A stretch of DNA of 64,000 bases from Roseomonas sp. Its GTDB lineage: Bacteria > Pseudomonadota > Alphaproteobacteria > Acetobacterales > Acetobacteraceae. The stretch is taken from the NCBI GenBank assembly GCA_020249285.1, contig JADCFX010000040.1, positions 1 to 64,000 on the forward strand, read 5' to 3'. Below the pieces are notes generated by a model. The model searched no databases and was not told where the DNA came from. It saw only the letters and a list, made by a program, of their open reading frames with translations. The position numbers and the translations under genes were made by a program. Below are positions 17,807 through 25,767 of this stretch, piece after piece; position 1 is the stretch's first letter; every line of letters begins with the position of its first letter.

Positions 17807-19056
17807 GCACGCAATTTCGCCTGCCCATTCAGCAAGTCACCAGCAATGGGCTAACCGCCTGGCTGGTTGAGGATCATTCCGTGCCGGTGGTCTCGCTTTC
17901 CTGGTCCTGGCAGGGTGGGGCGGCGTTTGATGCCCCGGGGCGAGAGGGTACGGCAGGCCTCGCGCTCGCGCTGCTGACGGAAGGGGCCGCGGATATGCCG
18001 GCGGCAGCTTTTACTGATGCGCTGCGTGATGCAGGGATTGGGCTTTCCTTCGGCGCGGGCCGGGATGATGTGGATGGCGGGTTTCGCTGCCTGGTTGATG
18101 CTCTGCCAGAGGCTGAACGCTTAGCCCGCTTGGCGATGACAGCGCCGCGGCTGGATCAGGCGGCGATTGAAAGGCTGCGGGCGCGGGCGATTGCTGGCGC
18201 GCGGCAGGCGCTGGAAACGCCGCGCGGCCAGGCCGGGCGCGCCTTTTGGGCGGCAGCCTTCCCGACACATCCGGCGGGGCGGCCTTCGGGTGGCACGGCG
18301 GAAAGCCTGGCGGCCATCAGCGCCGATGATCTGCGCAGCGTACTGGGCCAGCAATTGCGGCGGGATGGGCTGACCATTGCCGCCGCAGGCGCCATCAAGC
18401 CAGAAGCGCTGGCCGCGCTGATGGATCGGCTTTTCGCAGGGCTGCCCGCAGGTGCCCCCGCAACGCCGGCAAGGCTGCCGGCCTTTACCAGCTTTGGTCA
18501 GCGCGTGATCGGCATGGATAGTCCGCAATCCCAGGCGATATTCGGACATGGGGGGATCGGCGCGCGCGATCCGGAATTTGAAACGGCGCAGATTATGCTG
18601 CGCGTTTTCGGCGGCGGCGGGTTTTCATCGCGGCTCACGGAATCCGTGCGGGTCAAGCGCGGGTTGACCTATGGGATCGGTGTTGGGCTCGATACCGGTT
18701 TTGGCGGCGGCGTGCTTGTCGGCAGTGTCGCGAGCGATAATGGCAAGATTGCCGAGGCGCTTGCCGTGACGCGCGATGAATGGGCCCGCATGGCGGCTGA
18801 TGGGCCAAATGATGCTGAAATGGCGGAAGCCATTGCGTTTTTGACCGGGTCGCTCGCGCTGCAATTCACCGATAGCCGACGCATCGCCAATACGCTGATC
18901 GCCATGCAGCGCAATGGGCGGCCAATTGATTGGCTGGATGGAAGATCGGACAGGCTGCGCGCCATCAACCGCGATGATGCGGCGCGCATGGCGCGGCGGT
19001 TGCTCAAACCTGAGGCTCTATCGGTAACGGTGGCGGGTAGGCCGGTTGGGTTGTAG
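17803..19056 (+). CDS. M16-family protein, catalytically inactive partner
   Basis: The 417-residue protein has the M16 fold, but the HxxEH zinc motif is missing: the corresponding segment reads GTAGLALALLTEGA. The substrate-binding C-terminal domain retains RVKRGLTYGIGVGL, the usual Arg/Tyr motif. It has no obvious signal peptide, unlike its partner. This is the standard active/inactive pairing seen in bacterial M16 heterodimers and in mitochondrial processing peptidase. It is coupled to the preceding gene by ATGA. Confidence 0.88.
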   Translation: MSTQFRLPIQQVTSNGLTAWLVEDHSVPVVSLSWSWQGGAAFDAPGREGTAGLALALLTEGAADMPAAAFTDALRDAGIGLSFGAGRDDVDGGFRCLVDALPEAERLARLAMTAPRLDQAAIERLRARAIAGARQALETPRGQAGRAFWAAAFPTHPAGRPSGGTAESLAAISADDLRSVLGQQLRRDGLTIAAAGAIKPEALAALMDRLFAGLPAGAPATPARLPAFTSFGQRVIGMDSPQSQAIFGHGGIGARDPEFETAQIMLRVFGGGGFSSRLTESVRVKRGLTYGIGVGLDTGFGGGVLVGSVASDNGKIAEALAVTRDEWARMAADGPNDAEMAEAIAFLTGSLALQFTDSRRIANTLIAMQRNGRPIDWLDGRSDRLRAINRDDAARMARRLLKPEALSVTVAGRPVGL

Positions 19057-19134
19057 TTTCAAAGTCGCCCGGGCTTGCGCCCGGCGCCGGCTTTGCGCAG
19101 GGTGCGTTTCTCTTGCAGGATTCCTCGCAGCACC

Positions 19135-19764
19135 ATGCCTGATATTTCGGAACAAACCCTGATCCCCGCGCCGCTTGGCGTGGTTTGGCCCTTGCTGAGC
19201 GACCCGGCCGAGGTCGCGGCCTGTATCCCCGGCGCGCAATTGGCACCCTCGACCGGGGATGGGCTCTGGCGCGGTTCAATCAAGGTGAAATTCGGCCCGA
19301 CTGTTGCGGCCTTTCGCGGTGAGGCGAAGCTTGATTACGACCATGATGCGCATCGCTGCAGCATTGAAGGGCGGGGGATTGATCAGCGCGGCGCATCCCG
19401 CGCGCTGGCGAATGGGGAAGTGCTGGCGGCGGCGGAAGGGAATAGCACCAGGCTGACCGTCAATGGCAGCTTCACCGTGACCGGACCTTTGGAGACCTTC
19501 GCCAATGCCGGCGGCGTGCATGTTGCGCGCGCGCTTTTAGCAGAATTCGCGAATAACATGGCGAACCGCGCCATGGCTGCCGCGCCGGCAGCCGCACCCA
19601 CGGCATCGGACACTGGGGCGGATGCGCCCTCAATGGCGGCGGCGCCAGCCGCGCCCCCTGCCCCGCCGCCACCGGCGCCCGCGGCAGAGATCAATGCTTT
19701 CGGCCTGCTCTGGCGGGCCTTTCTATCCTGGATCAGTGGCCTTTTTGGTAAAGGGAATAAGTAA
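19135..19764 (+). CDS. CoxG-like SRPBCC-fold protein with membrane-anchor tail
   Basis: The 209-residue protein starts with a START/SRPBCC domain of the CoxG type (about residues 1-145; LSDPAEVAACIPGAQL and FGPTVAAFRGEAKL are typical). A Pro/Ala linker follows, then a short hydrophobic C-terminal segment, FGLLWRAFLSWISGLFG. CoxG proteins help assemble or localise molybdenum CO dehydrogenases, but many sit beside other enzymes. No CO dehydrogenase is present here; the neighbour, two bases downstream, is a ThDP enzyme. Confidence 0.78.
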   Translation: MPDISEQTLIPAPLGVVWPLLSDPAEVAACIPGAQLAPSTGDGLWRGSIKVKFGPTVAAFRGEAKLDYDHDAHRCSIEGRGIDQRGASRALANGEVLAAAEGNSTRLTVNGSFTVTGPLETFANAGGVHVARALLAEFANNMANRAMAAAPAAAPTASDTGADAPSMAAAPAAPPAPPPPAPAAEINAFGLLWRAFLSWISGLFGKGNK

Positions 19765-19766
19765 TC

Positions 19767-21431
19767 ATGGCAGCGCCCAAACTTTCAGACGTTCTGGCAA
19801 CCGTCTTCGCGCAAGAAGGCTGCGATACGCTGTTCACCCTGATGGGTGACGCGAATATGTATTGGACCGAGGCGATGCAGCGCCAGCCGGGCATGAATAT
19901 CATCCATGCGCGGCATGAACATTGCGCCGTTGCGATGGCCGATGCCTATGCGCGCGCCACCGGCAAGGTTGGCGTGGCTTCCACCACTTGCGGGCCGGGC
20001 TTTACGCAAATCATGACCGGGCTTGCCATTGCCGCGCGGGCCAATACGCCGATGGTGGTATTTGCGGGCGATTCGCCCATCGCGGCACCCTATTACATCC
20101 AGCAGATTGATATGGCGCCGCTCACGCAAGCAACGGGCGCGCATCATATCTCGGTCAAAACTATGGATCGCGCTTTGGATAATGTGCGCGAAGCCTTCCA
20201 TTTCGCCGCGCTGGAACGCCGGCCAGTCGTGATCAGCATTCCGATGGACCTGCAAAAACAGGCCTATCCGCATATGGTGGACTACATCCCATCGGCAGAT
20301 TATTTGCCGGCAGCCCAGCGCCCGCAGCCAGATCCGACGCTTGTTGAAAAGCTGGTCGAGATGATCGCGGCTGCCGAAAAGCCCATCATCATCGCGGGCC
20401 GGGGTGCCAAGCTTTCCAAGGCGCGTGAAGCGATTGAGGAAATGGCGGAAGCCATGGGAGCGCTGCTGACGACATCGCTGCAAGCAAAGGGGCTGTTTAC
20501 CGGCAATCGCTTCGCCATGGATATCTCTGGCGCCTATGCCAGTGATTTCTCGCGCGAACGCTTTGCTGAAGCCGATCTGGTGATCGGGCTTGGTGTTGGG
20601 CTTGGCGCTTATACGACGGAAAGCGGTTACCTCTATCCCGGTGCGCAGACGGTGCAGATTGATATCGGCCCGCGCGGGTTGTGGCAGGGGCTGCGCACGG
20701 CGGATTTGCATATCCGCGCCGATGCCAAGGCGGCGGCGGAAGCCGTCACCGCTGCCATCAAGCGCCATGGTGCCAAAGGCAAGCGCTTCCGCAGTGACGA
20801 GCTGGCCGCGCTGATTGCCGCCGACGTGCCGGACCGCAAGGAATTCACGATTGCGCCCGGCACGGTTGATCCGCGCAAGGCGATCATGGAATTGGATGCG
20901 GTGGTGCCGAAGGATTGGGATGTGGTGATTGGCGGCGGCCATTACCTTGGCTTCGCCATGACCTATCTGAAGGGCCGCGCAGCCGAGCGTTATCATGTGG
21001 TGAGCGATTTCGGCGCCATCGGCAATGGCCTGCCGGCGGCGATTGGTGTCGCTGCCGCGCGCAAGGATGGCAAGGTGCTGCTGATTGAAGGCGATGGCAG
21101 CCTTTTGATGCATATCCAGGAATTGGAAACCGCGCGCCGCCATGGCACCAAATTCCTGATGGCGATCATCAATGATGGCGGCTATGGCGCGGAAATCCAC
21201 AAATTCCGCGCTGGCAATATTGATGCCGGCATTGTCATTCATGGCCGCGGCGATTTGGCGGGCGTGGCCAATGGCTTTGGCGTGCGCGGGCAGACCGTGA
21301 GTGCACTCGGCCAAATGGGCGCGATGTTCGAGGCCCATCAAAGCGGCAATAGCGCCAGCCTTTGGGATGTGCACACCGATGATACGGTAGTGTCCCGCCC
21401 CTATCGCCGCATTCATTACGGGGAAGCCTGA
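19767..21431 (+). CDS. thiamine-diphosphate-dependent enzyme, acetolactate-synthase-like
   Basis: The 554-residue ThDP enzyme has the cofactor-activating Glu in HARHEHCAVAMADAYA (about 51), a central domain around KPIIIAGRGAKLSKA, and the pyrophosphate/Mg motif GDGSLLMHIQ...INDGGYG (about 447-475). This architecture is shared by acetolactate synthase, benzoylformate and oxalyl-CoA decarboxylases and related enzymes. No small regulatory subunit follows, so a catabolic lyase or decarboxylase role is likelier than branched-chain synthesis. It starts two bases after the CoxG-like gene, and two hairpins follow its stop. Confidence 0.85.
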   Translation: MAAPKLSDVLATVFAQEGCDTLFTLMGDANMYWTEAMQRQPGMNIIHARHEHCAVAMADAYARATGKVGVASTTCGPGFTQIMTGLAIAARANTPMVVFAGDSPIAAPYYIQQIDMAPLTQATGAHHISVKTMDRALDNVREAFHFAALERRPVVISIPMDLQKQAYPHMVDYIPSADYLPAAQRPQPDPTLVEKLVEMIAAAEKPIIIAGRGAKLSKAREAIEEMAEAMGALLTTSLQAKGLFTGNRFAMDISGAYASDFSRERFAEADLVIGLGVGLGAYTTESGYLYPGAQTVQIDIGPRGLWQGLRTADLHIRADAKAAAEAVTAAIKRHGAKGKRFRSDELAALIAADVPDRKEFTIAPGTVDPRKAIMELDAVVPKDWDVVIGGGHYLGFAMTYLKGRAAERYHVVSDFGAIGNGLPAAIGVAAARKDGKVLLIEGDGSLLMHIQELETARRHGTKFLMAIINDGGYGAEIHKFRAGNIDAGIVIHGRGDLAGVANGFGVRGQTVSALGQMGAMFEAHQSGNSASLWDVHTDDTVVSRPYRRIHYGEA

Positions 21432-21471
21432 ATCAAAAGGGGCGCTGCGTTATGGCGCAGCGCCCTTGATT
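21431..21471. terminator. strong hairpin after the ThDP gene
   Basis: A perfect 10-bp stem, GGGCGCTGCG (21440-21449) and CGCAGCGCCC (21456-21465), has flanking AATCAA / TTGATT able to extend the pairing. It lies between two convergent genes and could act on either strand, although no long T-run follows. Confidence 0.6.
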
Positions 21472-21475
21472 AGGG

Positions 21476-22255
21476 TCAGCGCCCGTGAAAAACGGGCGCT
21501 CTTTTTTCGCGGAAGGCCGCAAGCCCTTCCTGAATATCTTCGCTTTCCTTGCAAAGCCGGGCACGTTCCGCGCAAGCCGCGACATCCAGCCTGCCATGGC
21601 CGATTTCATTCAGCGCCTGTTTCATGCCCTGAATGGCCAACGGCGCGCCATTGGCGAGCGTGTTCGCCAGGGTGTCCACCGCCGCATCCAATTCCGCCGG
21701 CGCCACCAAATGCGTGAGGTAGCCGATGCGGAGCAATTCTTCTGCCCCCAGCTTTTCCGCAGTCAGGAACAGGCGCTTAGCATTGTTCAGGCCAAGGCGG
21801 GACACATAACGCTCAAGCCCGGTCGGGTAGTAATGCACGCCAAGCCGGGCGGCCGGCATGAACATTTCCATCCCCGTCACGCCAATGCGGAAATCCGCCG
21901 CCAGCGCGAAATCCGTGGAACCGCCATAAACGCCGCCCTGCAAGCGGCAAATGGTCGGCACGCGCACGGCCTCAAACCTATCCGCCATGGCTTCGAAGCT
22001 CGGTGCGCGGGCGGCAGCCTCCTTGTCTTCCGCGAAGCCGCCCAAATGGAAGCCGGCGCTGAAGGCCGGGCCGCTCGCGGCCAGGATCAGCACGCGGAGC
22101 GACGGGTTGGCATCCACCTGTTCCAGGTAATCCATGATGCGGATGATATCGCCGGGTTCGACCCGGTTCCGGTGGCGGGAGCGATGCAGCCGGATGGTGG
22201 CGCGGTTGCCGGCAATCTCCAGGCTCGGCGGATCAAGGCGAGTGTCTTCGGTCAT
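21476..22255 (-). CDS. enoyl-CoA hydratase/isomerase family protein
   Basis: The 259-residue crotonase-fold protein has the oxyanion-hole segment SGPAFSAGFHLGGF and the second motif region LQGGVYGGSTDFALAADF. The usual catalytic Glu positions are not clearly kept: the second region reads EMFMPAARLGVHYYP. It may therefore be a non-hydratase crotonase (decarboxylase, thioesterase or isomerase). It ends within the + strand terminator of the convergent ThDP operon. A minus-strand terminator at 22325-22350 separates it from the upstream Bug gene, so it likely has its own promoter in 22256-22324. Confidence 0.82.
   Translation of the reverse strand: MTEDTRLDPPSLEIAGNRATIRLHRSRHRNRVEPGDIIRIMDYLEQVDANPSLRVLILAASGPAFSAGFHLGGFAEDKEAAARAPSFEAMADRFEAVRVPTICRLQGGVYGGSTDFALAADFRIGVTGMEMFMPAARLGVHYYPTGLERYVSRLGLNNAKRLFLTAEKLGAEELLRIGYLTHLVAPAELDAAVDTLANTLANGAPLAIQGMKQALNEIGHGRLDVAACAERARLCKESEDIQEGLAAFREKRAPVFHGR
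21478..21507 (+). terminator. intrinsic terminator embedded in a convergent coding region
   Basis: AGCGCCCGT (21478-21486), loop GAAAA, ACGGGCGCT (21492-21500), then CTTTTTT: a textbook rho-independent terminator for + strand transcripts from the CoxG/ThDP operon. On the minus strand the same bases encode the last residues of the enoyl-CoA hydratase. Confidence 0.85.
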
Positions 22256-22324
22256 GGCGGTCCTCTCATGTTGAGGCAGTTTCCCAGATTTCAGCGCGCC
22301 GCGCCATTGCCGGGACAGAAATTG

Positions 22325-22350
22325 AAAAGGGGCAGCCGAAGCCGCCCCTT
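22325..22350 (-). terminator. intrinsic terminator after a Bug receptor gene
   Basis: On the minus strand AAGGGGC (22350-22344), GGCTTCGGCT, GCCCCTT, then TTT forms a stem-loop with a short T-run, 45 bases past the stop of the Bug gene. The inner GC...GC bases can extend the stem. Confidence 0.7.
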
Positions 22351-22394
22351 GATGCTGTGGAAAGCAGAAGCCCCCAAATCAAAGCCAAGCCAGA

Positions 22395-23378
22395 TCAGCC
22401 ATCCACGCGGATGTTGTTGGCCTGGATGACTTGGCGGAATTCTTCCCGGTGGCGGTCCAGGAAGGCCTTGAAATCGGTCGCATTGCGATACAGCGGCTGG
22501 AAGCCGATCTGCGCCAGGCGGCCCTTGACCTCATCGGTGGCCATCGCCTTGCCGGTTTCGGCGGCCAGGCGTTCAATAATGGGGCGCGGGGTCGCTGCCG
22601 GCACCATATAGCCGCCGAAAGCGCCGGCATCGTAACCCTCAACGCCCGGCAGGCGGGCGAGCGGCATCAGATCAGGCTGCAATTCCGTGCCATCCTTCAG
22701 CGTGACGCCAAGAGCCCGCACGGCGCCTTGGCGGAACAGGGCCGAGGTCGCGACCAGGGTTTCAATCGCGAAATCCACCTGCCCCGCCGTCACCGCCGTC
22801 AGGCCCGGGGCGCTGCCCTGGAAGGGCACATGCAGCGCATCCAGCTTGGCCTTGGACAGGAACATCAGCGTAATCAGATGCGCCGCCGCCCCAATGCCAG
22901 AGGTGGCATAGGTGTATTTGCCGGGCTCCGCACGCACTTTGGCGACGAATTCCGCAGCATTCTGCGCCGGGAAATCCTTACGCACGATCAGCACGTAAGG
23001 GGAAATGCCGATCTGCGCGACCGGGGCAAAATCCTTAGTCACGTCATAAGGGGTGCGCTGCACCAAAGGCGCCGTGGTGAAAGGCCCGGTGGAGGCGGCC
23101 AGAACGGTATAACCATCGGGCGCGGCCTTCGCCACCAGATCGGTGCCGATCATGCCGCCGGCGCCAGCGCGGTTTTCCGGCACAATGGGCTGGCCCCAGG
23201 TTTCGGCGATCTTGGTCGCGGTGACGCGGGCCATAAGGTCCGTCGCCTGGCCGGGCGGCCAGGGCACAACCAGGCGCACCGGGCGGGACGGATAGGCGCC
23301 CTGGGCCTGGACAATGGCGGGGGCGGCAAGCCCAGCGGCCAAGCCACTGGCACCCAGCAATAAGGAACGGCGATCCAT
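22395..23378 (-). CDS. Bug/TctC-family periplasmic solute receptor
   Basis: The 327-residue receptor has signal peptide MDRRSLLLGASGLAAGLAAP with cleavage near VQA. Family blocks follow: YPSRPVRLVVPWPPGQATD, GQPIVPENRAGAGG, APDGYTVLAAST, and LDALHVPFQGSAPG. AGGAGG lies about 11 bases before the ATG at 23378. It follows the aminomutase-like gene on the same strand after a 122-base AT-rich gap, and is closed by its own terminator. No permease genes are nearby, so the ligand and translocation route are unknown. Confidence 0.92.
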   Translation of the reverse strand: MDRRSLLLGASGLAAGLAAPAIVQAQGAYPSRPVRLVVPWPPGQATDLMARVTATKIAETWGQPIVPENRAGAGGMIGTDLVAKAAPDGYTVLAASTGPFTTAPLVQRTPYDVTKDFAPVAQIGISPYVLIVRKDFPAQNAAEFVAKVRAEPGKYTYATSGIGAAAHLITLMFLSKAKLDALHVPFQGSAPGLTAVTAGQVDFAIETLVATSALFRQGAVRALGVTLKDGTELQPDLMPLARLPGVEGYDAGAFGGYMVPAATPRPIIERLAAETGKAMATDEVKGRLAQIGFQPLYRNATDFKAFLDRHREEFRQVIQANNIRVDG

Positions 23379-23500
23379 AATGATCGTAGCCTCCTGGTTG
23401 GATGGGGCAACACTGACAGGTGAAACCCCTTGGCCCGCTAACTGGATCATAAAACTGTAAAAAACAAGTGTTGCCTAGAAAATTGGCAGTCCTGCCGCCC

Positions 23501-24796
23501 TTAAGCCGCCTTGGCGGGGAGGGATTTCATCGCCGCGCGGAAGGCATCCAGGGTTTGCGCCACATCCGCAGCCGTATGGGCAAGCGACATGTAGAACTTG
23601 CTTTCCCCTTTCAGAATACCCTTGGCGCGGAATACGCCATTCACATGCTTTTGCATGGCAGCATCCTGGCGGATAACGCTGCGGTAATCGCGAATATCGC
23701 CAGTGGCATAGACCACATCGAATAAGGGCGGTTCGCCCACCACCTGGGCAGGGATGCCAGCATCCGCAATCAGGCCCGTAAGGCCCTCCATCAGGCTGCG
23801 GCCGGTCGCGAAAATCTGGTCATAGGTGCCGGGTTCGCGCAGTACTTCCATGGTGGCGAGCCCCGCGACGGATGCCACGGGGTTGCCGGAAAGGGTGCCG
23901 ATCTGCGTCAGGAAACGGTCTTCGCCCACCGCCGCCTTGTCGAATTGCGCCATGATATCGGCGCGCCCACCAAGCGCCGCCAACGGAAAGCCGCCGCCGA
24001 TGATCTTGCCCATTGTGCAGATATCGGGCGTCACGCCGTAATATTCCTGAGCGCCACCATAGGCGAAGCGAAAGCCGGTGACGACCTCATCAAAAATCAG
24101 CGGAATGCCAAGCCGCGCGCTCACTTCTCGTATCGCTTGCAGGAAGCCCGGCTTGGGCGGGATCAGGCGCTGGAAGGGTTCCAGGATCACGCCGCCGATT
24201 TCATCATGCCGCGCTTCAATCAACCGCACCGCCGCTTCAATGTCATTGAAGGGGGAGACCAGCACTTCTCCGCGCACGCTATCCGGAATGCCCGGCGTAT
24301 CCGGCACCGCTTCCGGGAAATTCGCGAGTTTTTTGGGGGCGAGGCTCATCAGGCCCCAATCGCTCATACCGTGATAGCCGCCTTCGAATTTCAAGATCTT
24401 CGGACGCTTGCGATAGGCGCGCGCAACCCGCATGGCGTAAAGATCAGCTTCCGAACCTGAAGACACAAAGCGCACCTGCTCAACACAGGGCATGGCATCC
24501 ACAATGGCCGCCGCAAGACGAATGCCATGTTCATTATTGGCGAAGAAGGTGGTGCCTTTCGGCACCTGCGCCAGCACGGCTTCCGTCACCTTCGGATGGT
24601 TGTGGCCGATATACATCGGGCCACTGCCCAGCAGATAATCAATATATTCGCGCCCCGAAACATCCCAGACATGGGCGCCACGGCCTTCGCGCAGGATGAT
24701 CTCGGCCGGGAAATTGCCGAAATGCCCGCCGGGCAGCACGCGCTTGGCGAGCGCAAGCAATTCCTGTTCTTCGGCGGAAGGGGCGATGCTGGACAT
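23501..24796 (-). CDS. class III aminotransferase, glutamate-1-semialdehyde aminomutase-like
   Basis: The 431-residue PLP enzyme has the GSA-aminomutase pattern: LPGGHFGNFP near the N-terminus, SSGSEADLYAMRVARAYR, FEGGYHGMSDWG, the cofactor Asp in LIFDEVVTGFRF, and the Schiff-base Lys in CTMGKIIGGGFPLAALGG (about residue 259). It may make 5-aminolevulinate. However, related enzymes with this sequence style act on other amino or keto acids, and the Bug receptor next to it suggests catabolism. The ATG at 24796 was chosen by family start. The 122-base gap to the Bug gene contains no gene. Confidence 0.8.
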   Translation of the reverse strand: MSSIAPSAEEQELLALAKRVLPGGHFGNFPAEIILREGRGAHVWDVSGREYIDYLLGSGPMYIGHNHPKVTEAVLAQVPKGTTFFANNEHGIRLAAAIVDAMPCVEQVRFVSSGSEADLYAMRVARAYRKRPKILKFEGGYHGMSDWGLMSLAPKKLANFPEAVPDTPGIPDSVRGEVLVSPFNDIEAAVRLIEARHDEIGGVILEPFQRLIPPKPGFLQAIREVSARLGIPLIFDEVVTGFRFAYGGAQEYYGVTPDICTMGKIIGGGFPLAALGGRADIMAQFDKAAVGEDRFLTQIGTLSGNPVASVAGLATMEVLREPGTYDQIFATGRSLMEGLTGLIADAGIPAQVVGEPPLFDVVYATGDIRDYRSVIRQDAAMQKHVNGVFRAKGILKGESKFYMSLAHTAADVAQTLDAFRAAMKSLPAKAA

Positions 24797-24909
24797 GGCG
24801 CTGGCTCCGGTAGCGGTGTTGGGCGGAAGGCTAGGATAACATGGCCGCAAATGAAAACAGCCGCGCTGCAGCATTGACCTTCATGGCCTGGGCGCGGCAG
24901 AGTCGGGCG

Positions 24910-25767
24910 ATGATTCAGCGCTTATCTCTGGCGGTTATGATTGGACTTGTCGCCTATGGACCGGCCTTGGCGCAAAAGCCGCCGGCGGCGACGCCTGCCC
25001 CAAGCCCAAGCGCGGCGCTGCCCAGCGAAAAACCCCCGCCCCTACCCCGCCAAGGTGGTGGCACCCCAGGCGGACAAGCCGATCTGCCACGCGACAAGCC
25101 GCCGCCGCTGGCGCCTGGTGAACGCGCTGCACGCCGCGCGGTTTCTTCCGGCACGGGCTTTGTGGTCGCGGCACGGCGGATCATGACCAATCATCACGTG
25201 GTTGAAGGCTGTGCCGAGGTCGCAGCGCGCTTGCCGGATGGGCGCGAATTGCCGGCCCGTGTGATGGCAAGCGATACGACGCGCGACCTCGCCTTGCTCA
25301 GCACCGAAGCGGAGGCCGGCCCTATCCTGCCTTTCCGCAGCGCTGGCATGTATCGCCGGGGTGAAGGCGTGGTGACTTACGGCTTTCCCCTGGCAGGGTT
25401 GCTTTCATCCGGCCCCACGCTCACCACCGGAGAGGTCTCGGCGCTTTCCGGCCTTGCCGATAATCCGCGCCATATTCAGATCAGCGCGCCGGTGCAGCCG
25501 GGCAATTCCGGCGGGCCGCTTTTAGATATGCGCGGGCAGGTGATTGGCGTTGTGGTGTCAAAGCTTAATGCCGGGCAAGTGGCGCGGCAGACGGGCGATA
25601 TTCCGCAGAATGTGAACTTCGCCGTGAAGCACACGGAAGCCTTGGAATTTCTGCGCGAACAGAATGTGCAGGTGACACAAGGCCCTGCCTCTGAAACGCC
25701 GCGCGCAGCCGATGCGGTGGGGGAAGTTGCGCATCCTTCAACGCTGTTTTTGCGCTGTTTGAAGTGA
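24910..25767 (+). CDS. secreted trypsin-like serine protease
   Basis: The 285-residue protein has signal peptide MIQRLSLAVMIGLVAYGPAL ending near ALAQ. A Pro-rich low-complexity linker (about 23-75) precedes the protease domain, with the triad visible as TNHHVVEG (His about 96), TRDLALL (Asp about 126) and PGNSGGPLL (Ser about 200). There is no PDZ domain, so it is not a full DegP. The first in-frame ATG is at 24841, but 24910 gives a clean signal peptide. The 3' end overlaps the convergent CoA-transferase gene by 30 bases. Confidence 0.87.
   Translation: MIQRLSLAVMIGLVAYGPALAQKPPAATPAPSPSAALPSEKPPPLPRQGGGTPGGQADLPRDKPPPLAPGERAARRAVSSGTGFVVAARRIMTNHHVVEGCAEVAARLPDGRELPARVMASDTTRDLALLSTEAEAGPILPFRSAGMYRRGEGVVTYGFPLAGLLSSGPTLTTGEVSALSGLADNPRHIQISAPVQPGNSGGPLLDMRGQVIGVVVSKLNAGQVARQTGDIPQNVNFAVKHTEALEFLREQNVQVTQGPASETPRAADAVGEVAHPSTLFLRCLK

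Noticed and set aside
17803..19056. Second M16 gene as a degraded pseudogene
   Set aside because: It lacks HxxEH, but the frame is intact, full length and translationally coupled. Inactive partners are normal for M16 heterodimers.
19785..21416. A 543-codon open frame on the minus strand opposite the ThDP enzyme gene
   Set aside because: It is a GC-driven shadow frame. The plus strand carries clear ThDP motifs, while the antisense translation is rich in His, Arg and Gly with no domain features.
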